Assembly (NCBI GenBank): GCA_021014325.1
Contig: CM037459.1
Coordinates: forward strand, 1,426,001 to 1,490,000
Origin: Plazaster borealis
Lineage: Eukaryota; Echinodermata; Asteroidea; Forcipulatida; Labidiasteridae
Length of the DNA: 64,000 nucleotides
Reading direction: 5' to 3'
Under the pieces are notes generated by a model. The model was not told the DNA's origin. It did no database searches and saw nothing but the letters and a program-made list of their open reading frames with translations. The stretch's first letter is position 1. Every line of letters starts with the position of its first letter. Shown here piece after piece: positions 1 through 10,169 of the stretch. A program made the translations under genes and the position numbers.

Positions 1-59
1 ACTATGTGTATATCTACTTGCTAGGTAGATTTTGCTCTTTGAGAACTTGTCTTTCTTTT

Positions 60-270
60 TAGTTCTACTGCCGCAGAGTAGAATATTCGGAATTCGTGAG
101 ACTTCATTGGATGTTTTTAATCTATACATCATTAAAAAGCTCACCAAGGACTTACCAAATGCTACACAAAGTGTGACCTCATTTGACCTTGACTTCCAGT
201 TCAATCATCGCTTGATGAGATCACTCACGAACACATTGTTTTTGTATTTAACAAAAACTGAATATCTAAT
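60..270 (+). repeat. Helitron-like 3' end remnant upstream of copy-1 exon 2
   Basis: This is the last part of the repeat family described at 14600-25879. It has the Ttgaccttgacttccagttc block and a degenerate terminal hairpin, and ends near tatctaa about 50 bp before the exon 2 acceptor. The same remnant stands before exon 2 of copies 2, 3 and 4, so the insertion predates the gene duplications. Confidence 0.5.
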
Positions 271-320
271 TATAATTATTTGAGGAACGTAATGTATATA
301 AAAATATTCCTTTGTGTTAG

Positions 321-461
321 GTATCCTTTCAGCCGTTATACTGAAAGTTTGGGATGGGCGAAAGCTGATGATTGTTGGTGGGGTTTTGGCTGCGGTGGGT
401 TACATCGGAGCAGCTTCCTCGCAGACAGTATTACAACTCGGACTGTGGCTCACATTATCAA
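321..461 (+). CDS. copy 1 exon 2 (TM2-TM3)
   Basis: The acceptor is tgtgttag/gt and the donor is tcaa/gtaagt. The exon is 141 nt, phase 1 at both ends, and encodes GILSAVILKVWDGRKL onward to LGLWLTLS. It is colinear with the same exon in copies 2-4. Confidence 0.8.
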
Positions 462-2326
462 GTAAGTACATGACAGGGGGATCAGGAGGGCACCTGTCCC
501 ATACATGGGGCTTGTATGCATTTTATTTTTCAAGGCAGAGTGGCATGGGACCACTTCTAGCAATCATACTACCATTGATGGCCTTCAAAGGGACAATCAA
601 GGTGTGAAACATTGGAATGTTCTTTAAGGAAGATATCATTCAATCTAATTTTGAAATTTTGTCACAAAAAACAAAATCATTCTCATTCTATTTACTTTCT
701 CAGCTATCGCTTCGTGTCTGAAATGTGTGTGCCTAATTTGGAAACTTCTTTCTCTATTTGTAAAGGTTTGGGACAGTCCCCAATGTACATGGTTACCATT
801 ATGTCACAGCTACAGTACTTCCCAGATGATTTTGCCGCAGTTAACGGGATCACCTTAACTGGGGGCGCTGCTGGAGTGATGATTCTCCCGCTAGTGGTTG
901 AACAACTTTTACTGATCTACGGTTGGAGAGGTGCATTGATTATCATGGGTGCCATTTCAGCTCATATCTGTGTATTCGGTGCACTCATCAGGCCACTATC
1001 CCCGGAGTACAATTATAAACCAATACAAGACTCAGGATCAAATTCGCCAACAGATAAACTCTTGGAAGACAGCAAGATTCGTAAAATTTGGAAAGCTTTC
1101 AAAGAGAAGATGGATTTTAGGTTATTCGTTGATGAGCCGCGTTTCCTCATTATTCAGTTAATCGTAACGTTGTGCGCGATAAATTTCAGTGGCTTTCACA
1201 TGTACCTCATTCCCCATGGTATTTCTCTGGGCTTCGGAGAAACATTAGCTTCACTTCTGGCCACTTTTACTGGTATTGGAGTCATGATTGGACGGCTATC
1301 GCACGGTACCTTTGTAGACCGTGGAGTAGTCCGGGCGACCGATCTTCACGCAGGAGCTTCCTTCGTAATGGCCGTAACTTTATTTCTCGTCTCGCCAGCC
1401 TCGTCGTCCTATACAACATTCGCTATTGTGGCTACTGTCGTTGGGTTTGGACTAGGCGTTGTATTCCCATTGTGTTTAGTTATGTCAGCTGATGTGCCGG
1501 ATGGAAGGGAGGTTACAGGTTTTGCTTTCATGTATCTGTGTCAAGGTGCCGGTTTACTATCAGGTTCTTATTTGTGTGGTGAGTAGTTATTTTGAATAAA
1601 GGATATTATTTGGTTTTACTCATTAAACCGATGTAAAGTACAATATAATACTCAGTAATTTCCCCGAGTCCTGTTAAAAAAATCCAAAGGCATATTACTC
1701 GTGTGGGATTCGATCCCACGACCTTTGCCATTCTAGAGCAGATGTCTTACCACCTGACCACCGAGCATGGGCCCGGTAGCAGTAGTTTAGAGGCAGTTCG
1801 AATCCTATGTTTTAGCAGCGGGTACCGCAAACAATAATAGATGTTAAATTTGCATCGGGGATAAAGAATATCAACCCGGGTTGGATTCGAACCATCGGCC
1901 TTTGCCATTCTAGAGCAGATGTAATATAAGGAGTTGAATATAAGTTGATGAATAGATTACAAAGAGTTGTATTCGGTAGACATGGCACAAAGATGCTTTT
2001 ATCGTAATCCAAAATGGCTGCTTGAGCGAGACGTCATTACAATGGTCTTTAAAAAAGTGAAACATTCCATGCTTGCCTTTGATTCATTTAGGTTACATCT
2101 GCGTGGGGTCTTAGAACGTGCCTTCAGTTTGCGCAAATTATGGTCCTGTGTTTTTCCCAATCTCATACCTGGAAATATGATTGTGTTGTCTAATCTGCTT
2201 TACCCTACAGGTTGGATCCGCGATGTGACCGGCGATTACATCACAGTCTTTAATACACTCGGAGGTATATCTATCATCATGGGAGCTTTAGCGATGTCAC
2301 TGAGACTAATACCGACTCAGCATTAG
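321..2326 (+). CDS. MCT-like transporter (SLC16/MFS), copy 1, exons 2-4
   Basis: This is a partial gene whose exon 1 lies left of the window. Exons are 321-461, 766-1578 and 2211-2326, joined in phase 1 throughout, with no stop before the terminal TAG. The product would be a plasma-membrane carrier of the major facilitator superfamily. Signs of this are the DGRKLMIVGG loop between TM2 and TM3, the PDDFAAVNGIT and GWRGALIIMGA segments, a polar central loop (SPTDKLLEDSKIRKIWKAF) between TM6 and TM7, and the GRLSHGTFVDRG loop between TM8 and TM9. The SLC16 family exports or imports monocarboxylates and related solutes, but the substrate cannot be read here. The classical SLC16 TM1 motif lies in exon 1 and cannot be judged for this copy. 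Intron 3 carries a tRNA-derived insertion shared only with copy 2. Confidence 0.8.
766..1578 (+). CDS. copy 1 exon 3 (TM4-TM11)
   Basis: The acceptor is tttgtaaag/gt and the donor is tgtgtg/gtgagt. The exon is 813 nt, fully open, and phase 1 at both ends. It starts LGQSPMYMVT and ends GSYLCG. This exon holds most of the transport core. Confidence 0.82.
1697..1768 (-). repeat. tRNA-derived SINE-like sequence in intron 3 of copy 1
   Basis: The reverse strand reads as a degenerate tRNA of about 72 nt. It has a D-arm/A-box-like GGTCAGGTGG and a T-arm GTGGG-ATCGAAT-CCCAC with a 5-bp stem and 7-nt loop (B-box-like). Acceptor-stem ends pair for about 5 bp (GCTCG/CGAGT), then fail. T54 is A and the anticodon stem is imperfect, so a working tRNA is unlikely. 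The same insertion is at 8521-8592 in copy 2 and is missing in copies 3 and 4. Confidence 0.55.
1871..1921 (-). repeat. second, truncated tRNA-derived piece in intron 3 of copy 1
   Basis: The B-box-like ggttggattcgaacc is followed by the same cctttgccattctagagcag tract as in 1697-1768. Only the 3' half of the tRNA-like part is left. It is repeated at 8697-8750. Confidence 0.45.
2211..2326 (+). CDS. copy 1 exon 4 (TM12 and C-terminus)
   Basis: The acceptor is ccctacag/gt. It encodes GWIRDVTGDYITVFNTLGG onward and ends RLIPTQH with TAG at 2324-2326. The last base of the stop codon is supplied by the MITE inserted here. Confidence 0.8.
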
Positions 2327-2419
2327 GCCTTGTTTGAATTCATGGCTTCGGCAGTGGCTACGGCTGGAACGCCTATAACGCCATAGCCGTAGCCGAAGTC
2401 GCTTGATTCGGACGCAGCC
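2326..2419. mobile_element. short PIF/Harbinger-like MITE at the copy-1 stop codon
   Basis: The 94-bp foldback element has imperfect ends GGCCTTGTTTGAATTC and GATTCGGACGCAGCC and an inverted core (ggcttcggcagtggctacgg / ccatagccgtagccgaag). TTA occurs on both sides (2323-2325 and 2420-2422), as expected for the PIF/Harbinger 3-bp target duplication. Copy 4 has the empty site (cattagtttgg at 53066-53076). A second copy sits at 9149-9242. Confidence 0.6.
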
Positions 2420-2422
2420 TTA

Positions 2423-2950
2423 GTTTATAGTTTCCTATAATGACAACAACAGTTACTGATCAGCACCGTAACTTCCATAAGTTCACATTTTCAGAAGTCA
2501 CTGACTGAAGCCTTTGTACGAAACAAAGCACCAGATTGACTCAAAGCCAATCGTGAAAACAACAGACGGCCTAAAGGGATTGTATACGTTTGGTAATTGG
2601 AACCCACAGTTTGTTTCAATCCTATATTAATCCAATCCAATTTAATTTCAAAACGTGGTAGCATTTTTGAGATATTGCCGAAAACCTGGAGCGGTTTGTC
2701 CACGGAGGAAGAATAATCTGCAATTGAAATACACAATCTAAGAAGCGTTACTGCAGTAATTTTCCCACAGATGCAACGCACTTTACTTTTAAAAATGCAA
2801 TGGCATGAATGACAAGAAAAGTAATTATTCATAAGAGAGTATAATCATGGGGAAAACAAAACCATACATTTTCACCTGTTACATATAGTAACTAAGTTCG
2901 CTTTTCTGAGAGTCCTTTGGCTTTACAATAAAAATTCATAAATGAAAAAA
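2423..2950. other. intergenic stretch, no gene seen
   Basis: This spacer between copy 1 and copy 2 is repeated at 9246-9790. I see no coding frame or RNA fold worth calling. It leads into the conserved exon 1 upstream region. Confidence 0.5.
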
Positions 2951-2966
2951 AAAATGAAATGAATTG

Positions 2967-2974
2967 ATGCAAAT
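2967..2974 (+). promoter_or_regulatory. POU octamer ATGCAAAT upstream of copy-2 exon 1
   Basis: A perfect octamer lies about 290 bp before the exon 1 ATG, in a block (gatgcaaatccacgag) that recurs at 9813, 45497 and 60407. Downstream, ctatagacgtcgacggtcgg is also kept. Use by POU factors is inference. Confidence 0.35.
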
Positions 2975-3258
2975 CCACGAGTGAAATAAGTTGCACAATG
3001 GGCTACCGGGCTAATGTGAAATTATATAGACGTCGACGGTCGGAGTTAGCGAAGTAGAGCGATTCCTTGACCTGGAAGCATAATGAAAGTCGTATGTACG
3101 TGCAAAACGCATGAACACTATTACTACAGAAAGGGACCTACAGCAAATAGAAAAAGTCCTACATAGGACTGCATGCAATTCAAACGCACACATCGAGCTC
3201 ATTCGCGCTGCATCCCGCTTCCCACAGAGAGCGAGAAGTAGACATTGCTTGAGTCAAG

Positions 3259-3445
3259 ATGGGAACATCAAGGAACCCGTGGCGTTGGATGATCTTACTC
3301 TCAAGATTTGGTGCTTGTTTCATTGGTTTGGGCTTGTACAAGTCTATGAGTGTATTTATACCCATATTGGTGGAGGATTTTAATATCAGTACTTCGTCAG
3401 CGGGTCTTCTAAGCGGCCTTCCGTACAACATCAGTATAATAGCAG
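3259..3445 (+). CDS. copy 2 exon 1 (TM1)
   Basis: ATG follows gagtcaag. The exon is open to the donor agcag/gttagt and ends in phase 1. It encodes 62 residues (MGTSRNPWRWMILLSR...), with TM1 around residues 9-30 and a conserved LVEDFNISTSSAGLLSGLP tail. The next in-array exon 2 is at 7281. Confidence 0.75.
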
Positions 3446-3845
3446 GTTAGTGTTTAAGTCTATGAAAGAGGGGACGTTATGTTATTTCACAACATTCGTA
3501 CTCAAAAGAGCATAATAACTCTATGAGATCTACATTCTCTAATTTAGACAACTCATCCTAAGGAGAAATGTTTTACTATTTTGTGTGAGAATTAACCGGC
3601 AATATCTGAACCGTCAGTTTACCATGGTAACAGAGACATCCGATTGATTACCAAGAGGGCTGATTGTTCTCTTGCACACTCCGTGTACAGAAAAACCGAC
3701 TCACACAGACCGCTATCTTATACTCGGTCATTTCACCTTCCTTCTGTGAAAGCCCCAGTGAACCGCACCATACTTCGAAGGGCACACATTATTTGTGACG
3801 ATGAACTGGAGCACCTTAACACAATATAAAATAATTACAAACAAT

Positions 3846-4081
3846 TTACAGCTTTTACTTTTATTTATTTATTTATATTATGTACAGCAAAATAAACAGC
3901 AAATAAAACACTGTGATTGTGATGATCATTAATGAAATAATTAATTATTGTAGAGTTAATAACCACAAATAGAAAGTCAGCACTCATCCCATTTATGCTA
4001 ATTGGGAAAGAACACAACGCATCCCGTACTATAGCGCTGTAGTCGATCTCGCATACAATAATGTATACACACGGCCGTTGT
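3846..4081. repeat. dispersed repeat, empty-site copy
   Basis: This sequence matches 29344-29437 plus 30746-30860 closely (cagcaaaataaacagcaaa..., aaagtcagcactcatcccat...). Here the two halves are joined through gttaataaccacaaatag. At 29.4-30.7 kb the same point is filled by a minus-strand LINE. Confidence 0.65.
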
Positions 4082-4980
4082 GTACAGAGTCTATTGGAAA
4101 AGGTGAAGTGCATCAAGGACAAAGGAAAGAACAGAAGAATGTTCCACGGGGTGCATTTTTTAGAATGGTGTAGGAATTCCGTGGGCTTACTGAAGGGTCC
4201 TTGTGGGGTCCTGACAACAACTTAACAATTGACCCCACAAGGCAATCTCAATAGGAACAATGAAGTTCTTTAGAAAGGGAGAATAATAGAACAACAACAA
4301 CAGGACACAACAAACCGGATCCGTACGCGTGCTCTCACTTTCGGTACCTTACGGAGTACAAAAAGAGAAAACAAAAGGTCTACAAAGGGGAAATCTAAAG
4401 ACTGGGGTGCTCTACAAGGAACTTTGTGTACAAAGTCTATTGGAAAAGGTGAAGTGCATCAAGGACAAAGGAAAGAACAGAAGAATGTTCCACGGGGTGC
4501 ATTTTTGAGAATGTGTGGACATACCCACCCATCCTTATGAGGTCCAAAACACAACAGAACGATGGACCCCAAATAAGATGATTTGTTAAACTTGTACCCC
4601 ACAGGGGATTCTTCACAAAATGGAATAATAGAACAACAATAGCAGGACCCCACAAGTCACCATCTGTGAGGGTGTATGTGTGGGTATGTATCCACATTCA
4701 AACCGTGGACCTATAACAAAAGGGATAACAGGTCCACGGTTGCTATCACAAAGGAAATCATTGTGGTCCACGGTTGCTAACACAAAGAGTTGAACAAAGG
4801 AGGGTCCACGATTTCCGGTGTTTACACACGTGTGTGTGTGTGTGGGGGGGGGGGGTAGGTATCCACTTTCAAACCGTGGACCTATCACAAAGTGCCGGTG
4901 TTTAGTGTGTGTGTACATGTATGGATCATTAATTGTCCATGGAGCATTAGTCGTCTTGAAAGGATTGTTTCGTAAGTACA
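4082..4980. repeat. modular minisatellite (ggaccccacaagg family) with TG and G runs
   Basis: Blocks such as ggggtcctgacaacaa, ggaccccacaagg, caataggaacaatg and gaataatagaacaacaa recur here and again at 31027-32790. The block around 4082-4146 is duplicated at 4428-4505. A (TG)n run and a run of ten or more G lie at about 4831-4856. No gene is visible. Confidence 0.6.
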
Positions 4981-5129
4981 TTATGTCGTCGTGAACAGCA
5001 CAGTTAGTACATGCGGCAAATAGTGGCGACTATTTTTTCAGTAGTCGTGGCGGCGCGGTTAACCGGGTAGTTGACAAACGGCAATCGCGACTCGACATAG
5101 CAATCAATAGTCACGACTCAATATCCACG

Positions 5130-5545
5130 ACACTATATTGACCACCCAAAGATAATCCAACTAATATTTGAAAAATTCATAACTCTCTGAACCACACATT
5201 GGAGTTTTACAATAGATAAATCATCTGAAAGTTCTTTAAAATCCAAACAAACGCTACACAGTGTGACCCAATTTGACCTTGATATTTGAAGAAAAAAGAA
5301 AAAAAATTCCTGAACCACACATTGGATAATTATTATCTAAACATCATCAGAAAGTTCTCTGAAGACTTACCAAATGCTACACAATGTGCGACCGCATTTG
5401 AACTTGACTTTTGGTTAAAACCGGAAGTTGAAATTTTCTAAAATTCATAAAAAGTTGACCCACATGGATAACGCACGATAGTGTATCAACACATGTACAC
5501 GTTCATTGTACATGTAGCTAAGTGTACATGTACAGCGTCCATGTA
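5130..5545 (+). repeat. Helitron-like remnant, left part, in intron 1 of copy 2
   Basis: This holds degenerate monomers (cctgaaccacacattgga, gacccaatttgaccttgat) of the family described at 14600-25879. It is cut at 5553 by the hAT element and goes on at 6882-7230. Copy 3 has the uncut version at 32797-33610. Confidence 0.5.
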
Positions 5546-5553
5546 GTACATGT

Positions 5554-6873
5554 CAACGGCGCACCCAAGGGGGGGGGGTCGGGTGGCTTGAGCCCCCCCA
5601 AGAGGGTCCCCGAAAAAAAAAATGGGGGAGGAAAGAAAGGAGAGGGAAGGGGGAGGGAGAAAAGTCGTAGTGTGTGTGTGCAATGTGTAGTTATTGGGGT
5701 TTTTATTTCCGGTGGCAGGATTTTCTTTTCATTCTATGCCATTCGCAATTTTTTTCTTTCTGCCAAAATTACTCTTTTATATGAGAGATTCGATAACGCG
5801 AGGTGCGAGATGTAAGATGACAGATATTGAACACCATACTTTTATGATATCTATCTCACTCTTTAGATTTGCCACAAAAACATATTAAGCATTTGAAACC
5901 AACGGGTCACTTTGTCCAGGATAAAATATGTCTCACGTTGGTCTCAAGTCGTTCAGGCATTCAATGTTTTCCCCCCTTAAGGACTGCCTATACAGTACTA
6001 CACTTGAATTTTAGAAACACCTGATAGTAATTTTTTTAACCCACAATTTTTTTAATGAATATGCATTAAACCGGATATCGACCAGATCCTAAACGAATGT
6101 CATCACACGTTGCTCCTTTTCCACATGTTACTTCAAGTCGGCTATGTGCAGGGAATAAAAAGGCCTGCAATCCTACCCTTTTCAAACTACACATCACATT
6201 TATTCGCAGGTTAAACTTTTAATTTTCACTTTTAAACAGTAATCTGATATAAATTATAATTATCTAACAGTTAAACACCACTTTCGCAAAACGAAGGATT
6301 ATCTGTAGGATCTGGATTTGCCGCCCACGTATTCATAGAATTTGCCGCGCAGTGATGAAAAATAGGAAGCACCGCCCACATGAACGTTCTTTTCCACAAC
6401 GTCCGCAGCATTATTATTTAAAACAAAAACTGTTGCCGACAATGTACAGCGTTCACAACATTCTGGGGACTCCATGCTGGCATTATCTGCCTGACCCAGT
6501 TGAGTGGCAATAAGTTCTAACAAGAGGGAGGCCGAACATCACTGAAAACTTGCAATCCAGACTCCAGAGATGTCAGCACGAGATTGGCTCTCGCAAGCTT
6601 GGCGTTTATTAGACTTTTCAAATTAAAATTAAAGATGTAGGCCGATATAATCAGAAGTGCTTAAAAAGTGTGTCTATTGTTCAAATTTTAAGCATAAGGA
6701 GGCTTGATTTTTCACCCCCAAAACGCCACAAGCCCAGAGCTTACGGGGGTTCGCCCCCTGGACCCAACGGGGCTTCGCCCCTGGACCCCACCAGGGGCCG
6801 TCAGGCCGGCCCCTGGACCCCACCCGTTAAATTTTTGAGCCCCCCCTAAGACATAATCCTGGGTGCGCCATTG
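5554..6873. mobile_element. non-autonomous hAT-like DNA transposon
   Basis: Ends are CAACGGCGCACCCAAGG and CCTGGGTGCGCCATTG, which form an inverted repeat of about 15 bp starting CAAYGGCGCACCC. An exact 8-bp direct repeat GTACATGT flanks it (5546-5553 and 6874-6881). Copy 3 has the single unfilled GTACATGT at 33227-33234 in the same context. The 8-bp duplication and the CA-start GC-rich ends are typical of hAT. The 1,320-bp inside has no transposase frame; G/C-rich blocks near both ends (for example gcttcgcccctggacccc) may fold. It lies in intron 1 of copy 2. Confidence 0.8.
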
Positions 6874-6881
6874 GTACATGT

Positions 6882-7230
6882 ATGAATACATTTCACATCG
6901 GTGTTACATTGTATCTTGACCACCCAAAGATAATCCATCTAATATTTGAAAAATTCAAAACTGAAAAATTCATCTGAAAGGTCTTTAAAATCCAAACAAA
7001 CGCTACACAAAGAGTGACCCAATTTGACTTTGATATCTGAAAAAATCATAACTCCAAAACCACACATTGGATATTTATAATCTATACGTCATTAGAAAGC
7101 TCACCAAAGAGTTACCAAATGCTACATGAAAGTGTGACCTCATTTGACCTTGACTTCCAGTTCAATCATCGTTTGATGACATCACTTACGAACGCATTGT
7201 TTTGGTATTAACAAAAACTGAATGTCTAAT
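6882..7230 (+). repeat. Helitron-like remnant, right part, upstream of copy-2 exon 2
   Basis: This continues the remnant at 5130-5545 after the hAT insertion. It has two degenerate monomers and an eroded terminal hairpin, ending near atgtctaa. Exon 2 begins about 50 bp later. Confidence 0.5.
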
Positions 7231-7280
7231 TATAGTTATTTGAGGAACGTAATGTATATAGAAATATTCCCCTGTGTTAG

Positions 7281-7421
7281 GTATCCTTTATGCCGTTATG
7301 CTGAATGTTTCGGATGGGCGAAAGCTGATGATTGTTGGTGGGTTTTTGGCTGCGGCGGGTTTCATCGGAGCAGCTTCCTCGCAGACAGTATTACAACTCG
7401 GACTGTGGCTCACATTATCAA
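7281..7421 (+). CDS. copy 2 exon 2 (TM2-TM3)
   Basis: The acceptor is tgtgttag/gt and the donor tcaa/gtaagt. It is 141 nt and open, encoding GILYAVMLNVSDGRKL onward. Confidence 0.75.
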
Positions 7422-7683
7422 GTAAGTACATGGAATGGGGATCAGGAGGGCACCTGTCCCATACATGGGACCACTTCTAGCAATCATACTACCATCGATG
7501 GCCTTCAAAGCGACTATAATGGTGTGAAACATTGGAATATTTTTTAAGGAAGATATCATTAAATCTAATTTTGAAATTTGGTCCAAAAAAAACCCAAATT
7601 CATTCTATGTATTACTCTCTGAGCTGGCGCTTCATGTCTGATATGTGTGCCTAATTTGTAAACGTCTTTCTCTATTTTTAAAG

Positions 7684-8405
7684 GTTTGGGACAGTCCCCA
7701 ATGTACATGGTTACTGCTGTGTCACAGCTACGGTACTTCCCGGATGATTTTGCCGCAGTTAACGGGATCACCTTAACTGGGGGCGCTGCTGGAGTGATGC
7801 TTCTCCCTTTACTGGTTGAACAACTTTTACTGATCTACGGTTGGAGAGGTGCATTTATTATCATGGGTGCCATTTCAGCTCATATCTGTGTATTCGGTGC
7901 ACTCATCAGGCCACTATCCCCGGAGTACAAATATAAACCAATAGAGGGTTATTCGTTGATGAGCCGCGTTTCCTCATTATTCAGTTAATCGTAACGCTGT
8001 GCGCGATAATCTTCAATGGCTTTCACATGTACTTCATTCCCCATGGTATTTCTCTTGGCTTCGGAGAAACGTTAGCTTCACTTCTGGCCACTTATACTGG
8101 TATTGGAGTCATGATTGGACGGCTATCGCACGGTACCTTTGTAGACCGTGGAGTAGTCCGGGCGACCGATCTTCACGCAGGAGCTTCCTTCGTAATGGCC
8201 GTAACTTTATTTCTCGTCTCGCCGGCCTCGTCGTCTTATGCAGCACTCGCTATTGTGGCTGCTGCCGTTGGGTTTGGACTCGGCGTTGTATTCCCATTGT
8301 GTTTTGTTATGTCAGCTGATGTGCCGGATGGAAGGGAGGTCACAGCTTTTGCTTTCATGTATCTGTGTCAAGGTGCCGGTTTACTATCAGGTTCTTATCT
8401 GTGTG
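7684..8405 (+). pseudogene. copy 2 exon 3 with net 91-nt deletion
   Basis: The 5' part is open from LGQSPMYMVT to YKYKPI. After position 7943 the sequence jumps to the ttattcgttgatgagcc block, with aggg-like filler at the join. The net loss of 91 nt is not a multiple of three. Downstream the original frame is open again from about 8000 to the tgtgtg/gtgagt donor. Confidence 0.8.
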
Positions 8406-8520
8406 GTGAGTAGTTATTTTGAATAAAGGATATTATTTGGTTTTACCCATTATACCGATGTAAAGTACAGTATACTCAGTAATTTCCCCGAGTCCTGTTA
8501 AAAAAATCCAAAGGCATATT

Positions 8521-8592
8521 ACTCGTGTGGGATTCGATCCCACGACCTTTGCCATTCTAGAGCAGATGTCTTACCACCTGGCCACCGAGCAT
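8521..8592 (-). repeat. tRNA-derived SINE-like sequence in intron 3 of copy 2
   Basis: This is the same element, site and strand as 1697-1768, with one or two base changes, so it was inherited by gene duplication. The truncated companion is at 8697-8750. Confidence 0.55.
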
Positions 8593-9033
8593 GGGCCCGG
8601 TAGCTGTAGTTTAGAGGCAGTTCGAATCCTATGTTTTAGCAGCGGGTACCGCAAACAATAATAGATGTTAAATTTGCATCGGGGATAAAGAATATCAACC
8701 CGGGTTGGATTCGAACCATCGGCCTTTGCCATTCTAGAGCAGATGTAATATAAGGAGTTGAATATAAGTTGATGAATAGATTACAAAGAGTTGTATTCGG
8801 TAGACATGGCACAAAGATGCTTTTATCGTAATCCAAAATGGCTGCTTGAGCGAGACGTCATTACAATGGTCTTTAAAAAAGTGAAACATTCCATGCTTGC
8901 CTTTGATTCATTTAGGTTACATCTGCGTGGGGTCTTAGAACGTGCCTTCAGTTTGCGCAAATTAATGTCCTGTGTTTTCCCAATCTCATACCTGGAATTA
9001 TGATTGTGTTGTCTAATCTGCTTTACCCTACAG

Positions 9034-9149
9034 GTTGGATCCGCGATATGACTGGCGATTACATCACAGTCTTCAATACACTCGGAGGTATATCTATCGT
9101 CATGGGAGCTTTAGCGATGTCACTGAGACTAATACCGACTCAGCATTAG
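9034..9149 (+). CDS. copy 2 exon 4 (TM12)
   Basis: The acceptor is ccctacag/gt. It is open, encoding GWIRDMTGDYITVFNTLGG onward, and ends RLIPTQH with TAG at 9147-9149. The G of the stop is the first base of the MITE. Confidence 0.75.
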
Positions 9150-9242
9150 GCCGTGTTCGAATTCATGGCTTCGGCAGTGGCTACGGCTGGAACGCCTATA
9201 TAGCCGTAGCCGTAGCCGAAGTCACTTGATTCGGACGCAGCC
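9149..9242. mobile_element. PIF/Harbinger-like MITE at the copy-2 stop codon
   Basis: This matches 2326-2419 at the same position, flanked by TTA (9146-9148 and 9243-9245). Ends are GGCCGTGTTCGAATTC and GATTCGGACGCAGCC. It was inherited from the common ancestor of copies 1 and 2. Confidence 0.6.
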
Positions 9243-9245
9243 TTA

Positions 9246-9812
9246 GTTTATAGTTTCCTATAATGACAACAACAGTTACTGATCAGCACCGTAACTTCCA
9301 TAAGTTCACATTTTCAGAAGTCACTGACTGAAGCCTTTGTACGAAACAAAGCAGATTGACTCAAAGCCAATCGGGAAAACAACAGACGGCCTAAAGGGAT
9401 TGTGTACGTTTGGTAATTGGAACCCGCAGTTTGTTTCAATCCTATATAGTTATAGATATATACCATAAAACTAATCTGTAACAATTTAATTTCAAAAGGT
9501 GGTAGCGTTTTTGAGATATTGCCGAAAACCTGGAGCGGTTTGTCCACGGAGGAAGAATAATCTGCAATTGAAATACACAATCTGAGAAGCGTTACTGCCG
9601 TAATTTCCTCACAGATGCAATGCACATTACTTTGAAAATGCATTGGAATGAATGACAAAAAAAAGTAATTATTTAAAAGAGAGTAAAATCATGGGGAAAA
9701 CAAAACCATACATTTTCACCTGTTACATATAGTTATTAAGTTCGCTTTTCTAAGAGTCCTTGGCCTCACAATAATAATTCATCAATGAAATTTTAAAAAA
9801 TGAAATGAAATG
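9246..9812. other. intergenic stretch, no gene seen
   Basis: This is colinear with 2423-2966 with small indels. I see no coding frame. Confidence 0.5.
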
Positions 9813-9820
9813 ATGCAAAT
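9813..9820 (+). promoter_or_regulatory. POU octamer ATGCAAAT upstream of the broken exon 1
   Basis: This is the same conserved block as at 2967, about 270 bp before the ATG at 10089. Confidence 0.3.
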
Positions 9821-10088
9821 CCACGAGTGAAATAAGTTGCACAATGTGCTGCCAGACTATTGTGAAATTCTATAGACGTCGAAGGTCGAGGTTAGCGAAG
9901 TATAGCATTTCCCTGACCTGGAGCATAATGGCAGTCGTATGTACGTGCAAAACGCATGAACACTATTACTACAGATAAGGGCCTACAGCACATAGGGCTA
10001 CATGAAATTTAAACGCACATATTGAGCTCATTCGCGCTGCATCCCGCTATCCACAGAGAGCAAGAAGTAGACATTTGCGGGAGTCAAG

Positions 10089-10169
10089 ATGGGGACATCA
10101 AGGAACCCGTGGAGTTGGATGACCTTCCTCTCAATATTTGGTGTTTGTTTCATTGGTTTTGGCTTGTAC
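10089..10169 (+). pseudogene. truncated MCT-like exon 1, cut by insertion
   Basis: It reads MGTSRNPWSWMTFLSIFGVC and on to GFGLY, then leaves the family sequence at ggcttgtaca. What follows (ctctaaaaactgaagtgtt) is a MITE-like end. The missing exon 3' half is not found next to the insertion. A whole exon 1 with its own upstream region lies 3.4 kb further on at 13593, so this copy is likely dead. Confidence 0.75.

Larger units (their letters stand above)
3259..9149 (+). pseudogene. MCT-like transporter, copy 2 (frameshifted)
   Basis: Exons are 3259-3445, 7281-7421, 7684-8405 and 9034-9149. Exon 1 reads MGTSRNPWRWMILLSRFGA onward and holds TM1. Exon 3 lacks about 91 nt compared with copies 1, 3 and 4. 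The gap falls between KPI and the FVDEPRFLI region, takes out most of the TM6-TM7 cytoplasmic loop, and shifts the frame. Translation from exon 1 ends at a stop around 7986, after TM6. The rest of exon 3 and exon 4 is open in the correct frame, and all splice sites look usable, so the loss may be recent. Intron 1 is about 3.8 kb and carries a hAT element. A truncated six-TM product cannot be excluded. Confidence 0.78.

Noticed and set aside
1172..1492. 106-codon frame inside exon 3, repeated in all transporter copies
   Set aside because: It is the +1 shadow of the real frame, kept only because the coding sequence is conserved.
1697..1768. Functional tRNA gene
   Set aside because: The acceptor stem pairs only about 5 bp, the T-loop starts with A, and the anticodon stem is imperfect. 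It is a SINE-type relic.
6299..6523. 74-codon minus frame inside the hAT-like element as a transposase piece
   Set aside because: No hAT transposase motif (such as the C-terminal dimerisation region) can be seen, and it is far too short.
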